Assembly (NCBI RefSeq): GCF_020025155.1
Contig: NZ_CP073751.1
Coordinates: 2,731,167-2,795,166 of the forward strand
Reading direction: 5' to 3'
Origin: Halopseudomonas nanhaiensis
Lineage (GTDB): Bacteria; Pseudomonadota; Gammaproteobacteria; Pseudomonadales; Pseudomonadaceae
DNA length: 64,000 bases
Shown here: one piece after another, positions 54,266 to 62,900 of the stretch
How the letters are laid out: each line of letters starts with the position of its first letter
How positions within the stretch are numbered: position 1 is the first letter of the stretch
Position numbers and translations under genes: made by a program
Notes under the pieces: model-generated
Database searches by the model: none
Told to the model about the DNA's origin: nothing
The model's input: the letters and a program-made list of their open reading frames with translations, nothing else

Positions 54266-56302
54266 TTAGTCGCGCACGTTCTCGTAAAGCATGTAACGCG
54301 AAGTCTCGTATAATCCGCGAGCCAGCGGCAACAACCGCCGATACTCTTCCGGATGCGCCTCCGCGACGTTGTCCAGCGGCGTGTCCGAGTCCAGATCATG
54401 CAGGCTCGGCTCGGTCCCGTCGTAGTTCATCTGAAGAAGGAAGTCCTGGGTCACCGCGCCAATCAGCGGGAACGTTCCTTCACGCAGCACCAGCGGCACG
54501 ACCCGCTCGCCCTCAGGGGCCGGTTGCAGGAGATCACGTCCCATCGTGCGATTCTCGTACTCATAGCCCAGCAGTGAGGTAATTGTCGGCAGCAGATCTG
54601 CCAGCCCGACCGCTTCCTCGAACTCGCGTGGCTGCAACAACCCGGGTGCATAGATCAGCAGCGGTACGTTGTTGCTTTCCAGACCGAGCTTTTCGAATGC
54701 CGGCTTCATGTAGTCGATATTGGCGATCCGCGTGTTGTGGTCGCCAAACATGACGAAGATGGTGTTATTCAGATAACCACCCTCTTCAGCCAGCTCCATG
54801 AGACGGCCGATGTTGAAGTCTAGCAGTCGCACGGCGTTGTACTGAGCGACGCTTTGCGAACCGGCTGCCTGTACCTCCTCCAGCGTGCGGTCGATGACCT
54901 GGAAGCCATCGTTTTCCTTCGGGATGGTGTACGGGCGGTGGTGCCCTGCAGTCTGGATGTAGGCAAAGAATGGCTTGTCCCGGGGCAGATCGCGCAGGAT
55001 CTGGTCAGTTTCCTTGAACAGGTCGAGATCGGAGATACCCCATACGTCGACGTTCTTCGCCTTCCAGCCGCCTTCCTCATACAGCTTGACGCCGTCGATG
55101 CTCTGACGGATCAGCGCGTTCATGTTCGCCCAGCCCGAATTGCCGCCAATGGTGTAGACCTTGTGGTACCCCTCAAGCGCGTTGATCAGCGTGTGCTGAT
55201 TGGTGATCAGCGGGTTGCGCGTGGCGGTTTCCTGGCGCGACACGTCTGGAATGCCAGTGATGCTCGCCCACACCGTTTTCGCGGTTCCGGTGACCGGCAC
55301 GTAGAAGTGACGGAAGAACCAGCTCTGCTTGGCCAGCCGGTCCAGATTCGGCGTTGGCTGCAGCGGGTTGCCATAGGCCCCGACCGCTGTGGTACCCAAT
55401 GACTCGAGCATGACGAAGACGACATTGGGACGTTGCTCGGCGGTCAGGCGATGCGGTTGCAGCGGCACCTGCCGCGCCAATGGAAGCGTCTCGATGTCCG
55501 GCTCGGCCACGCCGAGATACTGGCTCACCTGAGGATAGTGACGACGAACCTGATCAAGATCGTAGCGTTCCTGCGGCACACCCATGGTGTCGTAGAAGAA
55601 GATGACCGGATTCAGCCCCAGCGCACCCAACTGGCTGTCGCCGGAAAAGAAGGCATCACTCCAGCGCAGCGGAACAGGATTTTCCAGATTGATATTGGTG
55701 TAGCGGCCGAGGATTGCCAGAAACACCAGAACGACCATAAGACTGCTGCCCCAGATCCGCGACCACAGCCCTATGCGGATAGCCGGTCGATTGAAGGTCA
55801 ACCGCTCGAGTCCGATCAGCGCGCCGGCGCAGATCAGCAGCAGCGCCAGCCACGCCAGGGTGATCCAGACTACCGGATAGGTCTCCCAGAGCATCTGTTG
55901 AGAGATCTGCGCGTCGGCGAGGAACTTGAGCGCCGAGGCATTCAGGCGTACCCCGAGGTAGGCATAGTGGCCAAAGTCGATGATGTACAGCAGCAGCACC
56001 ACGGCCAGCGCAACGATCAGATAGATTCGCCCGATCCAGCGCAGCAGCGAAGAGCGCAGGCTGTTCCAGACCGGCAGCCAGGCGAGCAGCATCACCGGCA
56101 GCATCAGTAGAATCGCGAGGCGCAGGTCGAAACGCACGCCGATCCCCAGGGTTTCCAGAACCAGCGACCAGGACTGCTCTACGCCTGGCGTAACGGCGGA
56201 GAAGCCGAACAGAAATACCGCCCGCAGCAGCAGCAGCAACATGAAGATGATGGCCACGCCACCGAGAAAATAGTGCAGACGCCGAGATCGCAACCAGCCC
56301 AT
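54266..56302 (-). CDS. LTA synthase family / membrane sulfatase-fold phosphotransferase
   Basis: A 678-residue protein. Five N-terminal membrane helices occupy about residues 10-185, and a periplasmic sulfatase-type domain follows. MLESLGTTAVGAYG gives the catalytic Thr, and MFGDHNTR the Asp-His metal site, as in LtaS and OpgB. Members transfer phosphoglycerol or phosphoethanolamine to sugars or lipids. The substrate in this organism, which has no lipoteichoic acid, may be periplasmic glucan or another envelope sugar (inference). AAGGAG six bases before 56302 decides the start; the frame runs on to 56629 without support. Confidence 0.87.
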   Translation of the reverse strand: MGWLRSRRLHYFLGGVAIIFMLLLLLRAVFLFGFSAVTPGVEQSWSLVLETLGIGVRFDLRLAILLMLPVMLLAWLPVWNSLRSSLLRWIGRIYLIVALAVVLLLYIIDFGHYAYLGVRLNASALKFLADAQISQQMLWETYPVVWITLAWLALLLICAGALIGLERLTFNRPAIRIGLWSRIWGSSLMVVLVFLAILGRYTNINLENPVPLRWSDAFFSGDSQLGALGLNPVIFFYDTMGVPQERYDLDQVRRHYPQVSQYLGVAEPDIETLPLARQVPLQPHRLTAEQRPNVVFVMLESLGTTAVGAYGNPLQPTPNLDRLAKQSWFFRHFYVPVTGTAKTVWASITGIPDVSRQETATRNPLITNQHTLINALEGYHKVYTIGGNSGWANMNALIRQSIDGVKLYEEGGWKAKNVDVWGISDLDLFKETDQILRDLPRDKPFFAYIQTAGHHRPYTIPKENDGFQVIDRTLEEVQAAGSQSVAQYNAVRLLDFNIGRLMELAEEGGYLNNTIFVMFGDHNTRIANIDYMKPAFEKLGLESNNVPLLIYAPGLLQPREFEEAVGLADLLPTITSLLGYEYENRTMGRDLLQPAPEGERVVPLVLREGTFPLIGAVTQDFLLQMNYDGTEPSLHDLDSDTPLDNVAEAHPEEYRRLLPLARGLYETSRYMLYENVRD

Positions 56303-56346
56303 GACCGCTCCTTGATTCAATCGTGTTTCGCTTCGGCCGGCACCAC

Positions 56347-57354
56347 TCAGTCCCGGCGCTCGAAACGCGCCAGGGTCTGCATCGCTATGGAAAAGTGCTC
56401 TGCCGGCGCCATCTGTGAGAAGGCCATGTCGACGCCGCCGGGCAGCCGCCCGCGGCTCAACAGGCCATGGTATTGGCTGAAGCGCTCGGCACTGTACAAC
56501 TGCTGGCTGGGTGCAGGCAACCGAACGCCCGATTGCTTCTGCAACCCGGCCAGTGCCTGCTGCGTCGCGTCGGGAAAATCCCACGCCCGCGCCACTGCGG
56601 CAGTCAGCCTGCGGGCGGCTTGCAGCCACTGCTCACGGAACAGCTCGCTGCTCGGGGTTTCGCTGCCATCGAACAAGCCATCAAGCACACGGGCTCCGAT
56701 CAGCAGGCCCAGGTTGCTGCACAGGCCAGCCAGATACGCGGAAAATTCATCCGTCTCATCGTTGGCACGCGCCAGCGCCGCATTGACTGCTGCGGTCTTT
56801 TCCGCCTGCTCCCAGAGCAACGGGGCGGCGATGGTGCTGAAGTGACCTCGCTGAGAATTGTAGACAGGCTTGAGCATGACATTAGCCATCATCTGCCGCA
56901 GGCCCCGCTGGCCAAGCACCAGCACAGCCTGCTCGAGCGTCTTTGCCTCACTGGAACGCCGGTAGAACGGGCTGTTTGCCAGGCGCATGACTTCGCTCAC
57001 CGACACCAGATCGCGGCCGACCAGGTCAGCCAACTCTCTCGACGAGGTCGCCGGGTCGCGGAAGCTGGTCATCAATCGCGGAAGAATCGCAGGCAGACGC
57101 GGGACCAGCGCGTGATCATTGAGATCGGAATCGGCCAGACTGTCGAGCCGCCGTATCGCCGCGAGTTCGAACCGATTGAGCGCCAGTGGCAATGGCGAAT
57201 GTACGCCCAGCAGCAATCCCAGGAAGGCCCGTTGAATGTCATCCGCCGGGTGCTCCGCAGTACTGGCTTGCAAGGAGCTGCCGGCCCTGGAGTGGGGCGA
57301 CATGGCCGGAGGCCGGCGCGGTGATGCAAAGAGAGCCTTGAAGCGGGTCCACAT
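56347..57354 (-). CDS. HDOD domain-containing protein
   Basis: A 335-residue protein with an HDOD domain in the middle (LPRLMTSFRDPATSSRELADLVGRDLVSVSEVMRLANSPFY, then LEQAVLVLGQRGLRQMM). HDOD domains resemble HD phosphohydrolases but usually lack the metal residues and act in signalling. The N-terminal 60 residues are low in structure. The start at 57354 is weakly supported; the frame extends to 57429. Partners unknown. Confidence 0.8.
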   Translation of the reverse strand: MWTRFKALFASPRRPPAMSPHSRAGSSLQASTAEHPADDIQRAFLGLLLGVHSPLPLALNRFELAAIRRLDSLADSDLNDHALVPRLPAILPRLMTSFRDPATSSRELADLVGRDLVSVSEVMRLANSPFYRRSSEAKTLEQAVLVLGQRGLRQMMANVMLKPVYNSQRGHFSTIAAPLLWEQAEKTAAVNAALARANDETDEFSAYLAGLCSNLGLLIGARVLDGLFDGSETPSSELFREQWLQAARRLTAAVARAWDFPDATQQALAGLQKQSGVRLPAPSQQLYSAERFSQYHGLLSRGRLPGGVDMAFSQMAPAEHFSIAMQTLARFERRD

Positions 57355-57429
57355 GAGGCGGCATCCGGTAGTAGCGCTTTGATGCCGCATCATACAGTCG
57401 GGCCTGCATGCCGGCGAGCGCCAGCACAT

Positions 57430-58041
57430 TCAGTCTGTCGAATAGCTTGCCGCGGCGCTGCCACCCAGGCTGTCGAGGAGTGCGTGGCAGTCGCGCATAT
57501 GCCAGTCCGCCAGCTCCGGCCACTGATTGTCGGGATGGATCAGACAGGTACGGCAACCTGCAGCGCGGCCCGCTTCGAGGTCAAAGCGGAAATCACCCAC
57601 CATGACCACGTCCGCCTGGTTCAGCTGCCAGCGATCGAGCATCTGCAGGATGCCGTCCGGATCGGGCTTGGGCAGCGCTTCGTCGCGGCCAAGCACGTGA
57701 GCATCGTCGAAGCAGTCCGCTACGCCGAGCGTACGCAATGATGACAAGGCGACCGAGCGAATATTGCGGGTCAGGATTGCCAGCCGGTCGCCGCGACCAT
57801 GCAGATAGCGGATCAGTTGTGCTGCACCCAGCGCCGGCTGCACGGCCTCGGCAAGCCGATTCTCGATGGCATCGAGTCGCTCCGATAACTCGCTGCGCGA
57901 GGGCTCGGGCTGCGCGGCGATGTGGGTGAGAATATCGAACTCGGCAGGAATGCCCAGCTCCCTGCGGATCGCCGGGAAGTCATGCTGTGCCACCGTCAAG
58001 GTACCGTCGAGGTCGAAAACCCAGCCGCGGATGCCGTTCAT
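57430..58041 (-). CDS. HAD-superfamily hydrolase
   Basis: A 203-residue HAD phosphatase. Motif I is FDLDGTLTV, motif II has ILTRNIRS, and motifs III-IV are KPDPDG and VMVGDFRFDLEAGRAAG. Size and cap suggest a phosphoglycolate-phosphatase-like enzyme. The substrate is unknown. It starts one base after the tesB stop, so the two are probably co-transcribed. Confidence 0.87.
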   Translation of the reverse strand: MNGIRGWVFDLDGTLTVAQHDFPAIRRELGIPAEFDILTHIAAQPEPSRSELSERLDAIENRLAEAVQPALGAAQLIRYLHGRGDRLAILTRNIRSVALSSLRTLGVADCFDDAHVLGRDEALPKPDPDGILQMLDRWQLNQADVVMVGDFRFDLEAGRAAGCRTCLIHPDNQWPELADWHMRDCHALLDSLGGSAAASYSTD

Positions 58042-58042
58042 G

Positions 58043-58906
58043 TTATTGATTCAGATTGCGCATCAGCGATTCCTGCGTCACCGACGCCACGAGTTCGCCC
58101 TGGCGGTTGAAGATCTGCCCGCGTGAAAGCCCCCGAGAGCCGGCCGAGGACGGGCTGTCCATGGCGTACAATAGCCAATCGTCCATTCTGAGCGGACGGT
58201 GATACCAGACCGCGTGGTCGAGGCTGGCGATCTGCATGTTGGGCGACCATGAGGACACCGCATGGGGTTGCAACGCTGTTCCCAGCAGGTGGAAGTCCGA
58301 GGCGTAGGCCAGCAGGTAGCGATGCAGCGGCGGATCATCCGGCAGGTTGCCGTCAGCGCGCAGCCACATGAAACGACGCGGCTCGGCTGGCTTGGGGTCG
58401 AACGGATTGAACACGCCGACCGGGCGGATCTCGATCGGCTTGTCGACCAGCACCTTGTCTCGCACCTTCTCATGAATCAGATGCTGATACTTGCGAGTCA
58501 GCTCGGTTTCATTCAGCAGATCCTCGGGCCCAGGCACATCGGGCATGCTTGCCTGATGCTCGTACCCTTCCTCGTACCCCTGGAAAGAGCAGATCATGGT
58601 GAAGATCGGCTTGCCCTTCTGAATGGCCTGCACCCGCCGAGTTGTGAAACTGGCACCGTCGCGGACCGGATCGACCTGGTAGACGATCGGCATGCGCGCA
58701 TCACCGGGCCGCAGAAAATAGCCGTGCACCGAGTGGACGTGGCGCTGCGGGTCCACGGTCTGGCTGGCTGCCGACAGCGCCTGACCGAGCACCTGACCGC
58801 CGAACAGCTGCTTGAAGCCCAGATCCTGACTGTGGCCGCGAAACAGCGTTTCCTCGATTTTCTCCAGCGCCAGCAGGCTAACCAGATCGTCCAGCATTTG
58901 CGTCAT
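58043..58906 (-). CDS. tesB: Acyl-CoA thioesterase II (TesB)
   Basis: A 287-residue double hot-dog thioesterase. The N-terminal half has LFRGHSQDLGFKQLFGGQVLGQAL and HSVHGYFLRPGD. The C-terminal half has MQIASLDHAVWYHRP and SRGLSRGQIFNRQGELVASVTQESLMR. It hydrolyses medium- and long-chain acyl-CoAs. It is the first gene of a pair with the HAD gene and is divergent from the deacetylase-like gene. Confidence 0.94.
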   Translation of the reverse strand: MTQMLDDLVSLLALEKIEETLFRGHSQDLGFKQLFGGQVLGQALSAASQTVDPQRHVHSVHGYFLRPGDARMPIVYQVDPVRDGASFTTRRVQAIQKGKPIFTMICSFQGYEEGYEHQASMPDVPGPEDLLNETELTRKYQHLIHEKVRDKVLVDKPIEIRPVGVFNPFDPKPAEPRRFMWLRADGNLPDDPPLHRYLLAYASDFHLLGTALQPHAVSSWSPNMQIASLDHAVWYHRPLRMDDWLLYAMDSPSSAGSRGLSRGQIFNRQGELVASVTQESLMRNLNQ

Positions 58907-58956
58907 CGTGCATCCTCAACCACTTCCGGACAGCGCCGGAATAACCATAGCCTCGA

Positions 58957-58975
58957 CTGCGACGGACCGTCGCAG
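58957..58975. repeat. 19-bp perfect palindrome between tesB and the deacetylase gene
   Basis: Arms of nine bases (CTGCGACGG / CCGTCGCAG) flank a single central base in the 206-base divergent gap. No T-run adjoins it. It could be an operator or a hairpin; I know no matching protein. Confidence 0.45.
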
Positions 58976-59112
58976 CATTCATTGCGGGGAGTGTACCCTG
59001 CCGAGACATTTTCGGCAGCCTTGACGCCGCCTAGACCGGCGGGCCTGCCTGGCGATCGCTCGCCTGCTCGCCCATACTCGGCCTTTTCCTTCACGGAGCA
59101 GCCGGACTCACC

Positions 59113-60033
59113 ATGAACCTGCCGCTGGTCTATCACCCCGAGTACAGCTTCACCTTCGCCGCCGCACATCGCTTTCCGATGGAAAAGTTCGTGCTGCTTC
59201 ACGATCACCTGCGCGGCACCGGGTTGCTGAGCGATGGCAACCTGCACTGTGCCCAGCGAGCCGATGATGATCTGCTCGCACTGGCGCACGACCGGGGTTA
59301 CGTTGAACGCTTTCACTTCAATGACCTGAGTCGCGATGAAATCAGACGTATGGGTCTGCCCTGGAGCGAGCAGCTCTGGCAGCGCACCACGCGGGCGGTT
59401 GGCGGTTCGGTACTCACTGCGCAGCTCGCACTGGAGCACGGCCTGGCCTGCCATCTGGCGGGCGGCACGCACCATGCCCATTACGACTTCGCGTCGGGTT
59501 TCTGCATCTTCAACGACCTGGCGATCATCAGCCGCTATCTGTTGGCCGCCGGCAGGGTCCGACGGGTGCTCATACTCGACTGCGACGTGCATCAGGGCGA
59601 TGGCACCGCCCGGATACTCGAACACGACAGCGATGCGATCACGGTATCGCTGCACTGCGAAAACAACTTTCCGGCGCGCAAGGCTCAGAGCGACTGGGAC
59701 ATCCCTCTGCCCCGCGGACTGGATGACGAAGGCTACTGCCAGGTTCTGCAGCAGACCCTGGATTACCTGCTGCCGCTCTACCAGCCGGACCTGGTGCTCT
59801 ACGACGCTGGCGTCGATGTGCACCGCGACGACGCGCTGGGCTACCTGAATCTGACCGATACGGGCATTGCCCGGCGCGATCGGCTGGTGATCGAGCAATG
59901 CCTGGGTCGCGACATTGCGGTATGCGCAGTCATCGGCGGGGGCTATGACAAGGATCGGTCGGCACTGGCCCGCCGTCACGGCATTCTGCACCACACAGCC
60001 AGTGACATTTGGCACGCGCGGGGATTGGGGTAA
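59113..60033 (+). CDS. Histone deacetylase family (acetoin utilisation-like) protein
   Basis: A 306-residue class I/IIb-type deacetylase fold. Motifs GGTHHAHYDFASGFCIFND (active His pair), LDCDVHQGDG (zinc Asp and His) and LYDAGVDVHRDD (zinc Asp) are intact. Bacterial members remove acetyl groups from amines, small molecules or proteins. The start at 59113 matches family homology; the upstream gap holds a palindrome. No acetyltransferase is adjacent. Confidence 0.9.
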   Translation: MNLPLVYHPEYSFTFAAAHRFPMEKFVLLHDHLRGTGLLSDGNLHCAQRADDDLLALAHDRGYVERFHFNDLSRDEIRRMGLPWSEQLWQRTTRAVGGSVLTAQLALEHGLACHLAGGTHHAHYDFASGFCIFNDLAIISRYLLAAGRVRRVLILDCDVHQGDGTARILEHDSDAITVSLHCENNFPARKAQSDWDIPLPRGLDDEGYCQVLQQTLDYLLPLYQPDLVLYDAGVDVHRDDALGYLNLTDTGIARRDRLVIEQCLGRDIAVCAVIGGGYDKDRSALARRHGILHHTASDIWHARGLG

Positions 60034-60067
60034 ACTCCCGTCCCGCCCGCCCCTTCAGGATGCCCGC

Positions 60068-61324
60068 ATGGTTTGTTCTGCACCGCCCGCACCGTACGCC
60101 GCCGTCATCGGTGCAGGTCCAGCCGGATTGATGGCTGCGGACGTGCTGGCGGCCGGTGACGTCCGGGTCGAGGTGTTCGATGCGATGCCCTCGGTTGCCC
60201 GCAAGTTTCTGCTGGCCGGAGTCGGCGGCATGAACATAACCCATTCCGAAGACCCGCCGGCCTTCATCGCGCGTTACCGCGAAGCGGCTCCCTGGGTCGG
60301 CAACTGGCTGGCCGATTGGGACGCCAACGCACTGCGTCAGTGGATTCACGGGCTGGGTGTCGACACCTTCGTCGGCTCCTCCGGACGGGTGTTTCCGACC
60401 GACATGAAGGCGGCGCCGCTGCTGCGTGCCTGGCTTACACGGCTGCGCGCCAGCGGCGTGCGTTTTCATACACGGCATCGCTGGGCCGGCTGGAACGAAG
60501 CCGGCGAGCTGACCTTCGTCACGCCCGCCGGCGAGGTTGCGGTCCGCCCGCAGGTGACCGTCCTCGCGCTGGGCGGCGGCAGCTGGGCCCGCCTGGGATC
60601 GGACGGCGCCTGGGTGCCCTGGTTGGCAAGCAGCGGCATAGCGGTGCGGGCGCTGCGGCCGGCCAATTGCGGCTTCGTTGCTCGATGGAGTGCAAGGCTG
60701 TCCGAGCGCTTCGCCGGCCAGCCGCTGAAGCAGGTCATTGCCTCCACGCTCGCCGCCGACGGAACGCGCATTGCGCGCCGTGGCGAATGCATCGTGACCG
60801 CCGACGGGCTCGAGGGCAGTCTGATCTACGCCCTGTCAGCTGAACTGCGCAGTGCATTGGACACGGACGGCATTGCACGACTGACGCTGGACTTGGCCCC
60901 GGATCGCTCGCTGGAGCAATTGACGAAGGCACTCGCCACACCGCGCAACGGCCAGTCACTGGCATCGGTACTGCGCAAGCGCGCCGGTCTCGATCCGGTG
61001 AAGATCAGCCTGCTCCACGAATGCGCCGCGCGTGAGACGCTGGTCGATCCACAGCATCTGGCGCAGGCGATCAAGGCCTTGACCGTCGAACTGCACGCCA
61101 CGCGACCCCTCGACGAAGCCATCAGCAGCGCGGGAGGGGTGATGCGCGAGGCACTGGACGAAACGTTGATGCTCCGGGGCTCCCCAGGCGTCTTCTGCGC
61201 CGGCGAGATGCTCGACTGGGAAGCCCCCACCGGGGGCTATCTGCTGACGGCCTGCTTCGCCAGCGGACGTATCGCTGGCCAGGGCGCGCTGCGCTATCTG
61301 CAAGCGTTCAACGGGTCGACCTGA
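60068..61324 (+). CDS. BaiN-like / TIGR03862-type flavoprotein
   Basis: A 418-residue FAD-dependent oxidoreductase. The N-terminal dinucleotide loop is AVIGAGPAGLMAADVLA, and FLLAGVGGMNITHSE is characteristic of the BaiN/HI0933 family. The C-terminus ends APTGGYLLTACFASGRIAGQGAL, the FAD-binding close. The reaction is unknown; pseudomonads carry this form. The ATG at 60068 has AGGATG upstream, and the frame continues left only as a shadow of the deacetylase gene. Its last 17 bases overlap the convergent SDR gene. Confidence 0.87.
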   Translation: MVCSAPPAPYAAVIGAGPAGLMAADVLAAGDVRVEVFDAMPSVARKFLLAGVGGMNITHSEDPPAFIARYREAAPWVGNWLADWDANALRQWIHGLGVDTFVGSSGRVFPTDMKAAPLLRAWLTRLRASGVRFHTRHRWAGWNEAGELTFVTPAGEVAVRPQVTVLALGGGSWARLGSDGAWVPWLASSGIAVRALRPANCGFVARWSARLSERFAGQPLKQVIASTLAADGTRIARRGECIVTADGLEGSLIYALSAELRSALDTDGIARLTLDLAPDRSLEQLTKALATPRNGQSLASVLRKRAGLDPVKISLLHECAARETLVDPQHLAQAIKALTVELHATRPLDEAISSAGGVMREALDETLMLRGSPGVFCAGEMLDWEAPTGGYLLTACFASGRIAGQGALRYLQAFNGST

Positions 61325-62126
61325 TCCCACTCAGCCTCGGCACCATCCAGCGCTCGAAGAGTTGAGGGAACAGACGGGCCAGCATGCGCGCGCGCCAGTC
61401 CACGTTGGATACCACGAGTAGACGCCTGCGCCGTGTCGCGCCGCGGAAAATCGCTTCGGCGACATCCGCTGGCGAGGCTACCTTCAACGCGGGGTTGAGC
61501 GTCTGCGGACTGATTGAACCGTCACCGACCAGGGCGTTCTTGCGAATGTCGGTGGCGGTAAAACCCGGCGCCACCAGCATGACATTCACGCCCTGCTCCT
61601 TCACTTCCAGCCGCAAGGCTTCGAACAGACCGTGGAGGGCATGTTTGCTGGCGGTGTAAGCGCTGCGATTGGGCAGCGGCGCGAAGCCGGACAGCGAGCT
61701 CAGCACGATGATCTGCCCCTGCCGTTCGATAAGGCTACCCAGGGCGTAACGCGTCAGATACAGCGCGCCGAAATAGTTGACCGCCATGATGCGCTGGAAT
61801 ATGGCAGTCTCGGTGTCGGCGAAGGCGCTGCGGTGAGTGATACCGGCATTATTGATCAGTACATCGACTCCGCCCATGTGCTCGATCACCCGGCAGATCG
61901 CCTCGTTGCAGGCCTGCTCATCAGAAACGTCGCAGTGCAGGGCGAGGACCTCTGCTCCGGTTCGATCCTGCAGCTGCTGGCGCAACGCAACCAGCGCGTC
62001 ATCCTGTATGTCGAGGATGGCCAGGCGCGCGCCCGCCTGAGCGAAACGCACTGCCAATGCCCTGCCGATCCCGGCGCAACCGCCACTGATTACGACAACC
62101 TTGTGCTGGAACATGCCGACGGCCAT
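61308..62126 (-). CDS. SDR-family oxidoreductase
   Basis: A 272-residue short-chain dehydrogenase. The cofactor loop is SGGCAGIGRALAVRF, with INNAG and the active YTASKHAL following a serine (LSSLSGFAP). A C-terminal extension with RARMLARLFPQLFERW suggests membrane association, as in many of this type. DIQDD after the second strand suggests NAD use (inference). Start 62126 has GGAGAG upstream; an ATG at 62114 is also in frame. Substrate unknown. Confidence 0.86.
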   Translation of the reverse strand: MAVGMFQHKVVVISGGCAGIGRALAVRFAQAGARLAILDIQDDALVALRQQLQDRTGAEVLALHCDVSDEQACNEAICRVIEHMGGVDVLINNAGITHRSAFADTETAIFQRIMAVNYFGALYLTRYALGSLIERQGQIIVLSSLSGFAPLPNRSAYTASKHALHGLFEALRLEVKEQGVNVMLVAPGFTATDIRKNALVGDGSISPQTLNPALKVASPADVAEAIFRGATRRRRLLVVSNVDWRARMLARLFPQLFERWMVPRLSGIRSTR

Positions 62127-62191
62127 GGCGCTCTCCGCTTCCCGTTATCAGCAAAGAGTGGTCAATATCTCCATGTCGCGCAACCCGCTGT

Positions 62192-62833
62192 TCAGGGAGC
62201 GAGCCGCTTCCGGCTCCACAATCCGTTCTCCAGCCGGTAGCACAACCGGTCATGCAGTCGGCTGGAGCGTCCCTGCCAGAACTCGATCAGTTCCGGAACC
62301 AGGCGATATCCGCCCCAATGCTCCGGACGCGGCGGGGGATTGTCGGCGTAACGCTGCTGCAGGGCGCGAAGGTCGTCTTCCAATACCTCACGCCCAGCGA
62401 TGACCTGACTCTGCGGCGACGCCCAGGCACCGAGGCGGCTCCCCACAGGGCGGCTGTGGTAATAGGCATCGGACTCGTCAGCGCTGATGCGTTCAACCTG
62501 CCCTTCGATACGAACCTGACGCTCCAGGTCGTGCCACCAGAAGGTCATCGCCGCGCGTGGCTGCAAGGCCAGCTGCCGGCCCTTTTCGCTATCGTAGTTG
62601 GTAAAGAAAATGAAGCCGCGCGGATCGACCCCCTTGAGCAACAGCGTCCGCAGATGCGGCTGCCCCGCCCCGTCGACCGTGGCCAGCATCATTGCATTGG
62701 GTTCGGTGGTTTCGATTTCCACGGCCTGCTGGAACCAGGTCGCGAAAAGCGACATGGGTTCATCCGGCGCCTGGCTTTCCAGCAGCCCGTCCCGGGTATA
62801 GTCGCGTCGCAGATCGGCAATGTTCGAATTCAT
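62192..62833 (-). CDS. pdxH: Pyridoxamine 5'-phosphate oxidase PdxH
   Basis: A 213-residue FMN enzyme that oxidises pyridoxine and pyridoxamine phosphates to pyridoxal phosphate. It has [42 protein letters not shown] and a C-terminal [17 protein letters not shown], all standard. The ATG at 62833 follows AAGGAG and gives the usual length; the frame extends to 62872 without support. Confidence 0.96.
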   Translation of the reverse strand: MNSNIADLRRDYTRDGLLESQAPDEPMSLFATWFQQAVEIETTEPNAMMLATVDGAGQPHLRTLLLKGVDPRGFIFFTNYDSEKGRQLALQPRAAMTFWWHDLERQVRIEGQVERISADESDAYYHSRPVGSRLGAWASPQSQVIAGREVLEDDLRALQQRYADNPPPRPEHWGGYRLVPELIEFWQGRSSRLHDRLCYRLENGLWSRKRLAP

Positions 62834-62900
62834 CGGGAGCTCCTTGTACGTTGAGTCAATGCTAGCACCCATCGGCCACGAAGCTGTTGATCCGGGGCAA

